From Coniella vitis (Eukaryota > Ascomycota > Sordariomycetes > Diaporthales > Schizoparmaceae): a stretch of DNA of 64,000 bases. The notes beneath the pieces were generated by a model. That model was not told the origin of the DNA. It made no database searches and saw only the letters and a program-made list of their open reading frames with translations. The position numbers and the translations under genes were made by a program. The stretch is taken from positions 1,922,001 through 1,986,000 of the forward strand of contig WUJK01000008.1 of the NCBI GenBank assembly GCA_011317545.1. The letters are read 5' to 3'. Of the stretch, positions 22,717-36,017 are shown piece after piece. The first letter of the stretch is position 1. Every line of letters begins with the position of its first letter.

Positions 22717-23310
22717 GCTCTCTGTGGCACGTCTCATTGATCAGATGGCTATTCTATATTTCCACGCCGTTGTATATATATATTTGAGTAGAATATCCAG
22801 GAGATTACGTACTACTACAAGGAGGCTGACAACCCATCCGGAATGATCTGCTTCAACACGCTGGCACGCAACACAGAGTAGAAGGCGACAACCTTGACAG
22901 AGAATGACAGGACAGTTTAGAGTCCAGACTCCGCCCAAACCCCACGACAAAGACCAACAAAGCCAGCATGACAGGTTTTGACCGGGTCTCACCTCACCTC
23001 ACGGCTACGGGCGGGGGCAGGTGACACGTGCTGGCTGGGTGAATGCCCTTGGCCTCAACCCCAACTGGGGTTTGTGGACAGACACGAACATGGATGCGGT
23101 GATAGGCCATGGAAGGCTCAACGCAAGGGATTCATGAATGGGGTTTTCTGTTATCAGCAGTAGCAGCAGCAGTAAAGGCTCGGCTATTGCGGATTTCTTG
23201 TCCAACAAAAAAAAGCAAGAGGCAGGAATTTTGTATCGATATATTATAGTCCTTTTCATAGCATACTGTTATGCCTCGTGAGTACACGATATAATAGCAC
23301 GCAAACCTGC

Positions 23311-23362
23311 CTCCTCCTCCTCCTCCTCCTCCTCCTCCTCCTCCTCCTCCACCACCACCACC
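23311..23362. repeat. (CTC)n followed by (CCA)n
   Basis: About 13 CTC units running directly into about four CCA units. It yields a poly-Gly open frame on the minus strand that should not be taken for a gene. Confidence 0.92.
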
Positions 23363-23435
23363 AAGTGCTCTCTGCCCCTTAATAGGCCCCATCTCTCGCC
23401 CTGCGCTCCATGGCTGAAAAGATATGCACCCGCAT

Positions 23436-23441
<6 letters not shown>

Positions 23442-23472
<31 letters not shown>
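23442..23472. repeat. (AT)n microsatellite
   Basis: About 15 AT units, ending in ACATAC. Confidence 0.92.
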
Positions 23473-23476
<4 letters not shown>

Positions 23477-24349
23477 CTCACACCGATGGTGTACACACCA
23501 TAAGAAACAAGAAGACTGGTGTGTCTTGGGCGGGCACATACCGTCTCAATCTTTTTGTCCTCTGTCTCTACAAAATTGTACTCAGATATAGGCCCACCCA
23601 CCACACTCACCCCCCTCTCAGAAAAAAAGAAAGTGGCACAACCACCATGACCGCCGCCGCCGCCTCACCAGCCTCGATGCTCTTTTTCTTTTCTTTGCCT
23701 TCATGTGCCGGATCCCCCGGCTTCCATTCTCTTCTCGCCAGAAACACACACACTCAACCCCCTCGCTCAAAACAGCGCCACTCTCAGCATTGGGAACAAC
23801 AACGACGACGACGACGACGACAATACTAACCTTCCCAATCCCCCCAGAACCACGGCATGGAATCCCAAGGGCTCATCCAAAGACGTGACCGCCAGCTTGG
23901 GGATATCAGGTCTGCACAGGACAACAATATCTCATCTCATCTACTCTATCGCTCCGAACAAAATTTCCAATCTCGTATCCTGTTCTTCCACTTATATAAA
24001 TCTCATACATAATATGCCCCAAACCCTGGAAGAAAATCACCTCCCCTTCTCCTATCCGTAACTATAAAGGTTGTGGAGGGGGGGAGGAAGGGAAATATGA
24101 AGCATAAGTCGTCAATACTAGAAGAGAACAACCACAAAAGAAAGAGAGAAAAAAGGTAACCTTTGTTACAAATTCACTCAAACACATCGCTTTCCACAGT
24201 CACACCTACCTACCTACTTACTTACCTTTATCTTTATACCATCCCACTCTCCAACCGTCGAGAAAACAAAGCTCGAGCCCAAACCACCCAGCCTACTATG
24301 GCATACCAGATGAAATCAGCAGACAGACAGAGGTCCACGATCTCTCGCT

Positions 24350-24352
<3 letters not shown>

Positions 24353-24387
<35 letters not shown>

Positions 24388-24404
24388 TATACACACACAC
24401 ACAT
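24353..24404. repeat. (AT)n with flanking (AC)n microsatellite
   Basis: About 14 AT units, a short imperfect part, then ACACACACACAC. Compound dinucleotide array. Confidence 0.92.
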
Positions 24405-24596
24405 AACACATATACACACACCCCGCGCGCCATATTCAACCGAAAGGCAAAAGAAGGGAGCGAGAGAAAAGAGAAAGGGGAAAAAAAAAGGGTCCTGAAC
24501 AACTTGGTAGCTCGCACCACCACGTCTTTGCGGTTCTACATACAAATGTAACATGCCCCCACCACCACTTTCTGAAATACATTTATTCGCCTGCTG

Positions 24597-24605
24597 TACA
24601 TAGTA
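24597..24605 (+). repeat. TACATAGTA-motif copy
   Basis: Exact TACATAGTA in context TGTACATAGTATT. No gene within several kb. Confidence 0.85.
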
Positions 24606-24822
24606 TTCATGTAGCATGTGCTCACGCCAACCTAATTAATCCAAGGTGCTATTGCTATTGCTATGTGTATACCCAGTAAGACCCCCCCTTCTCGTATAAC
24701 GTATACTATATACATCACACAGTTCAGAGTAATAATGCATGTCATTCCACAAGAGGTATGGCGTCAACAGAGACTGAAATCCTGGTTCGCATGCATGCAC
24801 GTCGGCTCAAAAGGCCAAAACC

Positions 24823-24918
24823 AAAAAAAAAAAAAAAAACAAAAAAACCAAAAGTAACGTTTCAATCTGCCTGCCCTTTTGTCGGGTTCGGCGATCACTA
24901 CATTGGGGGGGGGGGGGG
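24823..24918. repeat. Homopolymer pair: A17 and G14
   Basis: 17 A at 24823-24839 and 14 G at 24905-24918. Runs of this length are also likely places for sequencing length error. Confidence 0.85.
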
Positions 24919-26016
24919 AACACACAATCGTTTTGCATCGATAGACAAAAGAAAAAGAAATGCTTGTCTGCCTGGGGTTCGTTCATGCATAGTAGAGAAG
25001 TATATCTTTCTTCATTTGCCCTCTGGTCTTTCTTATCCCCCTCGTCTCGCCTTGCCTTGCTTTTAATGCCCTGCGCAGTTTCCCAACACATATATGTTAG
25101 ATGACACATGACATACATGTTCGTGTTTTTGGTAGCATGATAGATACAGTACTTGCTTTTTTTTCTTTTTCCCTTTCTTTTTCTTTCTTCTTGTTACCCT
25201 TTACAATCTGCCGCAGCTTTCAGCTTTCGCCATTTCAAGAACCGCTCGGCGTGGCTGGGCTGGCACGGAAAACCATGGGCTGCATCCCACATAGCTGTCA
25301 GAGTGGAAGGACAGATCCGATGGTGGGCTTTTTTGCCTTCTTGCGATAGGGTGTACAATGTTTCACATTTTTCTTGCTTCTTCTTCTTCTTCTTCTCCTC
25401 CTCTGTTGCAAACACCCCGACACCCCTCACCAAGTAAGTAGCTTCTTAAGACGAAACATGGCATCGCCTTGCCAAGTGTCAACCTTCTTTTTAGTCGTCC
25501 CACGTTTTCCCTTTGCCCAGGCAAAGAGGCGCCCCCCATCTTCGTGCGCCATTGAAACAAGAATGGCAACAGCACGGGCACACGAGCAAAACTCTGGCCG
25601 CAATGCATGCCATGCCCAAGATCATCAGACGTTGACACCAACCGCAACTGACGTCTGGAGGGTTGGTGGCATGGTATTCGCCGCCTGGGCCTGGCCTGTT
25701 TGTTGTCCACGGCGTGTTATTCTCTTTTCTGGGCCCAAACCGCCCGAAGTAGCCTGCAGGCTGTCAAAACGCGCGTCAGCCTTTTTTCATTTTTTTTTCT
25801 CCTTGGATTAAAAATACAAATAAAGACATGGTAATGAATGGTAAATTGTCATCGACAAAAAGCGCAGAATTTACCTGTTTCCTTGCCCAGCATCATAAAC
25901 GCGCTTCTGCGATCGACTCAAACCCGCGCTCACCCCGCTCATCCAATCAGTAGGCCCCCCCCTCCCTCTCTCTCTCTCTCTCACTCGTCTTGAGAGCCAC
26001 TGCCGCCGGGTGTGAA

Positions 26017-26331
26017 TACTATGTACTGCTCGTACTCGTAAAACTGTTGACGAGTCATTCCGCACAGGCATGCACATACGTATGCAGTGTCCGCAGACTC
26101 GTAATAAGTGTCAAAAGGTGGGTCGCCCTATGTGTGTGATAGCTTGTGTTTGCTGTATCCACATCTTGCTGGACCCTCCGCTGATCGCGTGCCCCACGAT
26201 TCGCATAAAACGTGCAGTACCAAAGTGCACACCGGTCTGGCCATGGAACCCAAAGTTGTGCCCCCATCTGACAGTGCGCGTGAGGTATGTGTCATTCTAC
26301 CGTCGGGGAAGCAAGGCAAGGATACATAGTA
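26017..26331. repeat. Two TACATAGTA-motif copies in opposite orientation
   Basis: TACTATGTA at 26017-26025 and TACATAGTA at 26323-26331, with a degenerate CACATAGTA at about 26423. Confidence 0.85.
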
Positions 26332-28391
26332 TCTCCTGCCCCTCCTCCCAGACCCTGCCATAGTATAGTTTGGATCGTCAGCCATACTGTCGAACAAAGT
26401 ACCGTACATTGTGGATGGTGCACATAGTAGGCATCTTCTTTAGGCCGCGTACATATACCTCCCCCCCACTTCTACATTTTTGCCTGCAATGGAAGATGCC
26501 GCCAGGTGTCTGACAAATACATGACCAGAAGGCGAGGCCTTGTTCTTTTACACAGCACCATAGTACTCAGTAGTGGTCTTTTGCATACCCCACCAATCGG
26601 AACTTGGTGAAAAATTCATCCAAAGAGCCAGCCAGCGGTCCTTCGCCTACCCATCGTCAAGGAGGGCGAATGAAACGAAAGGGGAAAAGGAAAACCATCA
26701 TAGGACGAACCACACACCACGCTGAGTGACTGAGTGACCATGGATATAAATATTCGTGCCAGGCAAGTACAGAATCACCGCACATGAGAGGACTGTTTAC
26801 ATGCAGACCATGAGAGTGTGGGAAAAGTGTGACCAGGGCACCGGGAATGGGGTAGGATTCGGAAATGCGATTGTGAAGCGCGTGTATGTAAGATACTCGA
26901 TTTCGACAAGTGTACGAGCTCACTCCCTGGCAAGGCAAATCTCGTCACGATCGGGTCATGGAGCTGACAGGTTGTGTGAACCCCGGCCGAGACTGCAATA
27001 TTCTCACCAGGGGCTTCACTGCCCTCCACCACCCGGGACTTTCTCTTCCTGTCACTCTAGCCGAGACAAGAGCACACTTCCACTTCCCCGGTGGAGCTTT
27101 GAAGCGGAGCCTCAACGGGGTATCTGAACGAGGGGGGGGGGGTACCCTAGAGAAACCCACCACGCTGCAGCAAAAGCCATCGTTGAGCAGCGGCCTGGAA
27201 GGGCAATTTTGACCCCACCATTTCGGCCTTGTGATGAGTATATTGTATTGACCTTTTGACAGTGTGAACTCTGTCGTGAACGCGTGTACTGTGCCGAAAT
27301 GGTAAGCCTGAGTCGAGATAGATGCCGTTGTGTGTTTTGATTTGTCGTCGCATTCTCTTGGATCACCATTTCACCACGATCAGATTGTCTGAGAAGGGAT
27401 TCTCCGTGGGAGGGCAGACAAAGTCCCTTGCCGTGATCCCACGTCAGAGAGCATGTTTCTCATCGGACGAGCCCGCCATTGAGAGGATGAGGGTGGGGAT
27501 CTTGTGTGCCACTTTTTGGAGGCATTGGGCGAATGCGACTGGCTGGAGGGGCGCCCACCCTGTGGCGGGCTTCCGCTGGTGACAGCTGCTTATCATCCCT
27601 TGATTGCATGAGCATGGTATGGCCCGCCCTGGTTGCAGGATCGCCTCGCAGCCGCGCCTTTGACAGGTCCCTGCACGGGCCAGATGTTTCTTCCCGCAGG
27701 CTCGCGTAAAACTCTGTGTCGACAGGGTGGAGCCCTCCTGTATTGGGCAACGACTGCGCGCAGCCCCCGCCGGAGGGAAGCGAGTTATCGATCAAATAAT
27801 GAAAAATAAAAAAACTAAACATATTATTGCCTGTATGGAGTCAGCAGATGAGAGCGTACCATGGCATTGAGCAAAGCAAATGAAGGGGGAGACAAGCACA
27901 AGAGACAATATCACGAGCAACTGGATCCTTAATGAGAGATTTGCGGGTCTCTGCGGTGCGCGCACAACTCGCAAGAAGTGCCCAAAGCGTCGTAGGCCGC
28001 AGGAGCCGCAGGGAGTTGACAGGCGACCAGAAGCGGCCCCGGGCTCACGTCGCTGGCGACGGCAGGGAGTTGGAAAAGACCCACACGGAACCGGAATGTC
28101 ACTCGCTTTTGACTTTGGGATGCGAAATGCCACGCAATGTACAGCGAATGCGCAGAGGCTGGCTGCTATTGGATGCAAGCGCCATGGAAAAAAGCAGGAC
28201 GAGGCTGCAAAGGAGGGCGCAGCGACGCGAGGCGAGCGCGGGGCGAGCGCAAGATGGAGCTGCAGCAAGTCGACGGCATGCTCCGCGAGACGGCAAGATT
28301 GTCTGGACCGGTCAAAGAAAAGCCAAGTGCTCATATGTGGTGAGCGCGATGACGGTGGCGTGACAGTGACGATGGAGGTGGTGGTGATGGT

Positions 28392-28425
28392 GGAGGAGGA
28401 GGAGGAGGAGGAGGAGGAGGAGGAG
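28392..28425. repeat. (GGA)n microsatellite
   Basis: About 11 GGA units. Source of a poly-Glu (plus) and poly-Ser (minus) open frame. Confidence 0.92.
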
Positions 28426-28542
28426 TAACATGGTAAAGAGCAGCAGGTCGCAGGCACAGAGTACCTCGGTACAGGGGCACTGTAGCTTGAGCTTGTTTGG
28501 CCTCTTAGGGCTTGGGTTTGGCTGGGGCTTGGAGCTCGGGCG

Positions 28543-28655
28543 TACTATGTAGGCTGCTTCAGGTGTGCGGTGCGTGCAAGATTGCCGGACGTATTGACGG
28601 GTGGATCCTGAGATTGGTGGTTTGCAGGTTGTCGGTGTCTCGAGGTACAGAGTAC
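28543..28655. repeat. TACTATGTA copy and GTACAGAGTAC element
   Basis: TACTATGTA at 28543-28551 and the related GTAC-AGA-GTAC at 28645-28655. Confidence 0.85.
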
Positions 28656-28940
28656 ATGATACGGTAGGCTGACCCCAAGGCAATACCTCACCTATTATAT
28701 ACATACCATGTAGTGGTTACGTAGATGGCAGTACTGGGTACATCGTCGCCTGATGGCCCCAGAGGAACGCGCTCCCTCCTTCCTTCCATTCTTTCTTTCC
28801 ATGCACGCCCACCCACGAGACAGGGAGAAAGTGAGCTGTCAGATGGGAAGGTGCAGGCCTTTGCCCTAGGCCCCGCCCCTCCTTCCCTGTGGGCGAGAGG
28901 GTGGATCTGGTTCTAAAATGTCCGGTTGGCAGTACGTGGA

Positions 28941-28976
<36 letters not shown>

Positions 28977-28978
28977 CC
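28941..28978. repeat. (CCTG)n tetranucleotide array
   Basis: About nine and a half CCTG units. In frame it reads CLPACLPAC, a spurious Cys/Leu/Pro peptide. Confidence 0.92.
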
Positions 28979-29536
28979 CTGGCAAGCCAACTGGGTTGCA
29001 CCCCCCACCTTGTCGCTCCCCCAAACAGCTCGATGCTCGGTTAACTTGTTGTTGATTGCCATCGAGCTTGGCTCCGTCTGCACCTCCTCGTTGGCGATGG
29101 CCTCAGGCCTTCGCTCTTGTCATCCTCACTTTCGGGTCTACTACGGGCCCAGGTACCCAGGATACTTGGGTGTGAAGTGCGCGCTCGGCAAAGCCATTTG
29201 AGGCCTGTGCCATGAACATTCTACACCGGCGAATCCGGGGCACGCAAGAAAAACAAGAAAAATACAACAGCATCGAGTCGAATCCCCGTCGAATCCAGTC
29301 CAGTCGAATTCAGTCCCGTATCCCGTATCCGGCTTCTCGGGTCTCTGCCTGCCCATTCTGATCCACAAGTGCCGTCCGCGTGCACATCAGAGTAGTGTCC
29401 TCCCGTGCTTTTTTTTCCTTCTGCAATCCCGAGGCCTCGGTCCGCCGAGCCCACAGCTTTGTCCCGGTTCGATTCGTGCCGTACAAGATGGGCAGCTTGG
29501 CTCTTTTGGTTTTTGTGGTTGGTTGGCAGGCAGCTG

Positions 29537-29558
29537 CGGCGGCGGCGGCGGCGGCGGC
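29537..29558. repeat. (GGC)n microsatellite
   Basis: Seven GGC units. Gives a spurious poly-Ala frame on the plus strand. Confidence 0.88.
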
Positions 29559-30345
29559 CCCACGAGCGCGTGACAGCAACGGGCTTTGATGATTTCGGCT
29601 GGCCATGTTTTGTTTCTGATAGGCGTGGCGTGCCGTACCGTACCGTGCCGAACCGTGCTGTGGCCAAGCTTCCAAGCTTTTCTTATTTGTGATGTACTTA
29701 CTGCTGCCAGGTGTGGTGGTTCATTACCAAGTTGCTCGGATACAGTAAGGCGTTGGAGACGGGCGACGTGGCCTGTTAGCAGATATACTTGACTTGAGGT
29801 CTTGGGCGCCTCCTGAGCCATCTTGAGGCAGGACAAGTGTTTACGGCCAACGGCGTCCGACACATTGCATACAGATAGAGTACACAAGACAACACCAAAA
29901 GAAAACAGGAGGCTTTGTCATACCCAGCGCCAAGTTGTCCGCGTGTCCACGAGCACATCAGTAAGGAGTACAACTTGAGCTGCATGTGTATCATTCTACA
30001 TATGACAAAGACCAAAAATAAAATGAAATATCAAACATCAAGACTGCCATGACATTTAGGGGTTTTCGCGCCACACAAACCAAGGGAAAAAACCGAGACA
30101 TGATTGCGCGGGCGGCTAAAGATGAACCCAACAACTCACGACTCGGGCACATACCCAGCCGGGCCCCCAGCACATTGGTAGGCACATGGATCAAATGTGC
30201 CATGTGTAACTCGCCATCCCCCCCTTTTTTCGGCCATGGAAATTGAACCTGGCTGACCTGACCGCCTCACCCTCCTCCTCCTCCTCCTTCATCGTGCAAC
30301 ACCAACAAGAGCTAGAGTACAGTGTCACAAACAAAGGGGTCCAAT

Positions 30346-30365
30346 GGCTGGCTGGCTGGCTGGCT
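30346..30365. repeat. (GGCT)5 tetranucleotide array
   Basis: Five GGCT units. The same unit recurs at 53727-53748. Confidence 0.9.
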
Positions 30366-31129
30366 AGTCGTTTCTGGCTCGTGGCACGGTATGGTGCGTA
30401 CTTTTGTATACATATCTACGCCTCAAGGAAGAAAATCCCCCAAAAGCCGAGGATGATTGGATGATTGACAGGTGTCAATGCCGAGTTGGAAAGACCCCCC
30501 CCCCAAAAAAAAGAAGAAGAAGAAGAAGCAGGGGCGTCAACAACACAAGAGAAGGAAATCCAAAAGCCTTAATCCACTCATTCAGCGAAGCCCATCTACA
30601 TACTAGCCGTCTTCCCCAAACTTCGCATTACATGGTTAGTTCTGTTGCAAAAAATCGTCCAAATGACAGACAAGGCAAACGAACTGCAGCATTCGTCTGC
30701 AAGCAGCCCCAAGCCAAGTCAAGCTTAGAATGGGGGAAAGGGAAAGAAGCAACACAAGCAGGAACCGGAAAAAGAAACAACCTGGTGCCTTTTCTTTCTT
30801 TTTTTCACCGACACGCGTGACGCGGGAAAGAGAAAGAAAGAGAAAACAAAAAAGAAAATACACGGACGGGCGGGATCATGGAAGACGGGACTTACCAAGG
30901 GGCTGGACACGAGGTCTGCATGTAGAATCCAATTGAGCCAATCATGTTACAGTGTGCTAAGAAGGGGGGGGGGCGGCAATGCTTCGACGGAGTGATTACC
31001 CACATACTCCATAGTAAGGGCAGAAGTTGTGGGATTGCTAAGTACACTGCAGGCAGGCCTTATTACCTTGGTATTTGACTGATGTACAATGCCCCCCATG
31101 GGTGCCATTTACAGCTTATTATTAAACAC

Positions 31130-31541
31130 TACTATGTACAAGACGGCACCGCTCTTTTTCTCACGGAACCACCATCTAAGCAAAACAATGGTGGCACAGA
31201 GTGAAGAGAACAAATATGCGCAGGTACTAAGTACCCCATCAATGTCAGAGACTTGGCTTTTTGGTGCTGCCACCCAAAGAGTTGTTTTGGAAGGGCCATC
31301 TGGGACGGACAGACGGACGGGGAAACTGACGCTGGTGGCTGAGACTTCTTGGTTGGGGGGCATCTTTTTACCCCAGGTACATAGTATAATAGGCGCCAAG
31401 GCTATTTATCGATGGAATAGTATGTGTGCAACACGAATATACTACATTATTATTTTTAAAAAACAAAAGCGAAATAGGAAACGCGCGCGCAATACATGTT
31501 GTTTTATTGTTGTAAGCACAGGGCAATATATGTACATAGTA
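31130..31541. repeat. Three TACATAGTA-motif copies
   Basis: TACTATGTA at 31130-31138, TACATAGTA at 31378-31386 and at 31533-31541, the last in context TGTACATAGTATG. Confidence 0.88.
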
Positions 31542-32207
31542 TGTGTGACTTGGCTGTACGAATACAAAGAATTGATCTGGGCCGACCCCTCTGGCTGACT
31601 AATAGAGCGGGAATGTACATAAGCAGTTATTCAGAGGATTTGCGCTACCAAGTACAATACACAAGTACTCTCATCACGGATCAAATCATTCTGTGAATTC
31701 AAGTACTCTCTTTGAGGTTGCATGGATAGAGATAAGAATGCATTGCAAGAGTATATTGCTTTTTTCTCTGTTCCTTTCCCGTGAATGATCAGTTGATGCA
31801 CGTGTGGAAAAATGTGTGATTGATTAAAAACTTGTCTTTTTAGATGGACTTTGCCGAATATGTCAGCCAACCTCAAAAAGGTACGTATCGTCCACCGTAA
31901 TCCCCGCGCACAGGCACGCACGACTTTCGCATATACAGGTTACCACCCCCTTAGGCGGTTTATATTAATTGCCTCCATGCAAATACAATATATTGCGGGC
32001 ATTCTACATCAAAGAGATACAACTATGTAATGCAAGGGAAGCACATGGGAAAACGGGAAAACAGAATGGAGAGGTTGGGGGGGGGAGGGGCTGAGGGAAG
32101 GAGGACAGAAGAGCAAAGCTGCGAGATTAGCGAGGTTATACGAAGAGACGGCAGAGGGGAGAGGGGAAAAGAAAAGCAAGTATATAGTATACCATTGATT
32201 GATTTGT

Positions 32208-32216
32208 TACTATGTA
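32208..32216 (-). repeat. TACATAGTA-motif copy
   Basis: Exact TACTATGTA in context GTTACTATGTATA. Confidence 0.85.
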
Positions 32217-33364
32217 TATCACGGGTAACGCATTCTTTCTGTGCGCGGTTCAGTTGCTATGCTAATAAGTGATTGGGTGAGTTGACCAGTGAGCCCTTTT
32301 CAGAATAATATTCCAACTTTGGGAGAGAGAAAAAAGGGGGGGAGGGGCTTGCCCTTTTCTTTTTTTTTACAAGTCAAAATCACTATACCCAAAACAAACC
32401 ACGGAATCCTCAAAAAGATCTTCAAAGCAACGAAATGTGCGCTTTGACAATCGACAAACAACGTGGATTCCTATCCACACATTGCCAACGCAAACCGGGG
32501 GAACCGCTCCGTCGCTCCGCCTACCCCATCCGTTCGTTGCCCCCGGTGGCCGTGCACACTTCCAGTCGCGTGGGAGTGGGGAATGAATATCTTGCATAGT
32601 ACCATGGACTTATGACACCCGTTGTTCAGGCACGGACGGACTTGTTTGCATAGGCTGTGTGTGTACCGCTTTGTTGGCAATGGGGGCAATCGATCAATTC
32701 GGAGCACCGATTTCGACGATTGTATTCTGCGACGTGGTTGCTTGCTGCATTGTACTTTGCTCCGTCTATGTGATTTTTTTGCGGTTCGATTCAGCGACAC
32801 ATAAGTAGTACTGACCGACTCCAACCGAGTTCCTCTCTTACTCACCCCGAGGTCTACCGAAGCTCAAAAGATTATGAAAGGAAACGACGGACAGTGCAGG
32901 ATGAAATATCTGATAGCCCAGAACTCTTTCTCCTTCGCCTTTTTACCATCGTCCGCAACTATACTTTGATAATATACGACGCCACAACTCGAAATGCATA
33001 TGCTTACGAACATAGTACATATGAACCGTACCGTATAGTATACTTCATAGTACGCAAACAAACAAAATCGCGTGGTTGCACAGTAAAAAGAAGATGAGGT
33101 TGGAGAGACATATTCTTCCCAATCGCGTGGTAGCGAGCTCAGCAGCTTTCCGTTCCGTGCAGCACCCAACAACAGAAAAAAAAAGAAAATAGAAAAAAAA
33201 TAAAAATAAAAAGGAACAACAACAACAACAAGAAAAAGAAGGGGTGACGTGCTTTTCCTTTTTGTGAACACTGCCTCGCATCTGATCCAATCGCAAACAC
33301 TTCTGGAAAGGGAGATGGTGTCATCTCCGCGGGGAAGACACAAAAAAGAAAAAGAGCAGACAGC

Positions 33365-33720
33365 TACTATGTAGACGTGGAACTTCTCTCTCTCTCTCTC
33401 TTACATAGGATGTTGTGCAGTGTGTTTCGGGAAAATGCTTGATTACGATGTGTTGTATTGGACTATGTAACTAACTGTTGTAGATTGAACGCAGAAACGG
33501 AAGTTGCTTGTAGCCTGTCACTGTACTGTACTTATGTATTGTTGTGCGCGCGGTACTTAAGTATCTAGTATGTTCCTCCAAATCTCGCACACAAACTAGA
33601 CCGCACTTTTGCAACACAAATCCCACATTTTTGCGCACACTTACTGTACTATTTGAACGGCAGAGGCAGGTCTGAACCATCCAATGGGGGGTGATGCATC
33701 CACGAGAGTGATACTATGTA
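33365..33720. repeat. Two TACATAGTA-motif copies, same orientation
   Basis: TACTATGTA at 33365-33373 and 33712-33720. Degenerate forms (ACATAGTACAT near 33010, TCATAGTAC near 33047) lie just before. Confidence 0.85.
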
Positions 33721-34060
33721 GAGTCCAGTTCCCAAACAAAGTCATCGTAAAGCGCAAGGGAGAGAAGATATGGTTTCTCCCCACCCCACACCCCAGGTTA
33801 ACCAATTGATATCCCGCTTGGGACAGATCGCTCTTCAACTTTTCTTGCAGCTCCAGATCGGCAAAGTCGCAATTTAACATATATCATGGTAAGCTGGATC
33901 GGTTCCCAGCCACGTCGTGCAGATAGATATGTTTGCATGGCGCAGCATTTTGGGGGTGATTTCTTTTTTCCTTTTTTGGAGGAGGGGGGGGGGCCAGAAA
34001 GGGGTGGTGGTGGTGCGCTACGAATTAAAAGAGTACCGAAGTACTCGCAAGTAAGTATTT

Positions 34061-34165
34061 TACATAGTATATACCTGCGTGGATGTACATAGTGTTCTAT
34101 AGTACACAGTACTTGGTAGATTGTTTCGGCTTGATTAGGTAAGGGCTGTCCTGTCATACATAGTA
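34061..34165. repeat. TACATAGTA cluster with GTACACAGTAC
   Basis: TACATAGTA at 34061-34069 and 34157-34165, a one-base variant TACATAGTG at about 34085, and GTACACAGTAC at 34102-34112: four related elements within 105 bp. Confidence 0.88.
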
Positions 34166-35350
34166 TGTGTCAGCATGCCATCAGTTCCCCGTCAATCGTT
34201 CCTATTCATGAATCATAGTCATTTTTGACCCACAGCACACAAGCACACAGCATACAACCCAACAAGCGATGATCTTTTGCTATTGGATGCCCTGGAAGAT
34301 AAAACAATGTCATGACCTATTTCACGCCACGTCAACGTCAAGTGTCAAGTGTTCCAAAAAAAAAAAAAAATCAGCCCTATCCCCCATCTCACGTCCGTCC
34401 ACCGAGCCCATTCGCTCGCTCGCTGCCACGACAAGAAAGAACCAACCACCTTGCCGCCTTCCCATCACCCCTTCCTTCGCCGCCAGGACTAAAGTTAATG
34501 GTGAGGGGGCTACTTACCACTCTTGGAGCATGGACAATGTTATGGGCCCAAGATAAGAAGCAGGGGGGGGGGAAGAAGAAATATGTAGGTGGACTAGAGA
34601 CTAGACACAAAGCATATCGACTCTTACGTGTTCAAAAGATCATCCTTGTTTCAACGATTACACATTTGCACGCAATTTGACGCCCCCCCCCAAAAAAAAG
34701 AACAAGTTAAAGAGTTGTTTCCGCCACCCTCCCCTCCGATCTCTTTGCCTTGCCAAAAGCCGAGATGGGGGCAAAAAAAAAGGATGAATGCTTAAATCTC
34801 GCAGTTCTCATCGTGTGTTGTTGCGTCTCCTTGTGTGGCATCGCACTGCTTGGCAAAGACTGGGGTTAAAAAGGGAAGAGGGCTGTGTGGGTGGTGGCTG
34901 TGGTTCATGGTAGCAGTATTCGGGTCAAACAGGGCCAACCCAACAGGTTGACAGTGATATACTTACGTGCTGTAGACGGGGAGAATCTTATTTTCCCATT
35001 ACGGCTCCCGATGCCCCCCATCGCCCTCAAAGAAGCATACACTGTGGCAATATAGTGTGGCAGTTGAGATTCTCAATCTACTTATCCCATCCACCCATAT
35101 TGGCCCTGACTTATACAGCGATCGAGTCTGTACCGACTATCAGCCCGACCAGGTGTTGCCCTTTTTCTTTCTTTGCCGCAAGCTGATGAATAGTACCATA
35201 CCAATCGTACCCAACTATTCCCAGAAAAAGAACTCACAAAATAAACAGAGGGTTGCAATATACACACACACACATATATATATATGTACACCTTGCATTT
35301 GCTTTCTCTCCAGATCACATCACATGAAGCTTTTCGAATCGCATAGAGGG

Positions 35351-35386
35351 AGCAAAAGCATAAGCAAAAGCATACGCAAAAGCATA
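35351..35386. repeat. Dodecamer tandem repeat (AGCAAAAGCATA)3
   Basis: Three 12-bp units, the third with A to C at its first base, then a decayed fourth (AAGCAAAA). Confidence 0.9.
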
Positions 35387-35552
35387 AAGCAAAAAGATTA
35401 AACGATGCAAAGAACCAAGATCTGCAAAGATGCGACGGGTGCTTTCGCAACATGCACCGCAATGCGCAAGCAACAGCAACAGCAACAACTGCAGGGCAGA
35501 GGTGGTGGGGTGGGGCCCCTGGGGGGTGGTGGTGAAGAAAGGGTTGCTCATG

Positions 35553-36017
35553 TACATAGTAGCGAATCAAAAGATGATCCCACCACTCTACCTCCATAAG
35601 ATGGATGGGGGATGAGGGCTCGCTTGGATCGTGTTGATGACCAGGTTGCCTGCAGCGTCTATTGATCGGGCCGCGCTTCCCTCTCTTGGCTCTGGTCCGG
35701 TTGGAAGGTCAATGTAACTGTGTACTAGTTTGTGTTGCATTGTCATAGAGTACATGGAGCATAGTAAATGGCATTGCACGGCAGACTGCATCGAGGAGAT
35801 GTTGTTGGTCGCCAAATGTCTTGGGATAGATGCTTGGACGTTGTAGTGGCATGTATCTGGTCATATATGCACGCCGATACTGCGATGGATACTCGAATTA
35901 CTCAGGTAAAGAGACGAGCCCCCCAAAATAATACCCCAACAACAAGATCGCTGGAGGAAATAATAATCTCTATGCTCTTGCTTCCAGGGTGTGGACCATG
36001 CTCACCTGTACATAGTA
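35553..36017. repeat. Two TACATAGTA-motif copies with shared flank
   Basis: 35553-35561 and 36009-36017. Both read TGTACATAGTAGCGA, identical over 15 bp, so the similarity extends beyond the 9-bp core. Confidence 0.88.

Larger units (their letters stand above)
20954..24662. other. Gene desert part 1 (3' side of the caspase-fusion gene)
   Basis: No supportable gene. The first 800 bp are AT-rich and probably include the 3' UTR. The rest holds a heptamer array (22179), a 24-T tract (22693), a CTC/CCA array (23311) and two TA arrays (23442, 24353). One TACATAGTA copy lies at 24597. The longest open frame (184 codons, minus, 21856-22410) is built on G-runs and repeats and resembles no family. Confidence 0.6.
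24663..28440. other. Gene desert part 2
   Basis: No supportable gene. Contains A17 (24823-24839), G14 (24905-24918), CT dinucleotides near 25968-25982, two TACATAGTA copies (26017 and 26323) and a GGA array at 28392. The 221-codon minus-strand frame at 27792-28457 begins inside the GGA array (poly-Ser) and lacks any recognisable domain, so it is not called. Confidence 0.6.
28441..34730. other. Gene desert part 3
   Basis: No supportable gene. Holds a CCTG array, a GGC array, a GGCT array and CCGTA-like repeats near 29634-29660. It is the richest stretch for the TACATAGTA motif, with nine exact copies between 28543 and 34165. A GTACAGAGTAC element is at 28645-28655 and GTACACAGTAC at 34102-34112. 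The longest frames (about 165-170 codons) show no family resemblance. Some of this could be untranslated RNA, which cannot be judged from sequence alone. Confidence 0.6.

Noticed and set aside
23132..23539. 135-codon minus-strand frame with a Gly run
   Set aside because: Made of CTC and AT microsatellites read in frame. No codon-use or domain support.
27792..28457. 221-codon open frame on the minus strand
   Set aside because: It starts in a poly-Ser stretch made by the GGA microsatellite, overlaps frames of similar length on the other strand, and has no recognisable domain.
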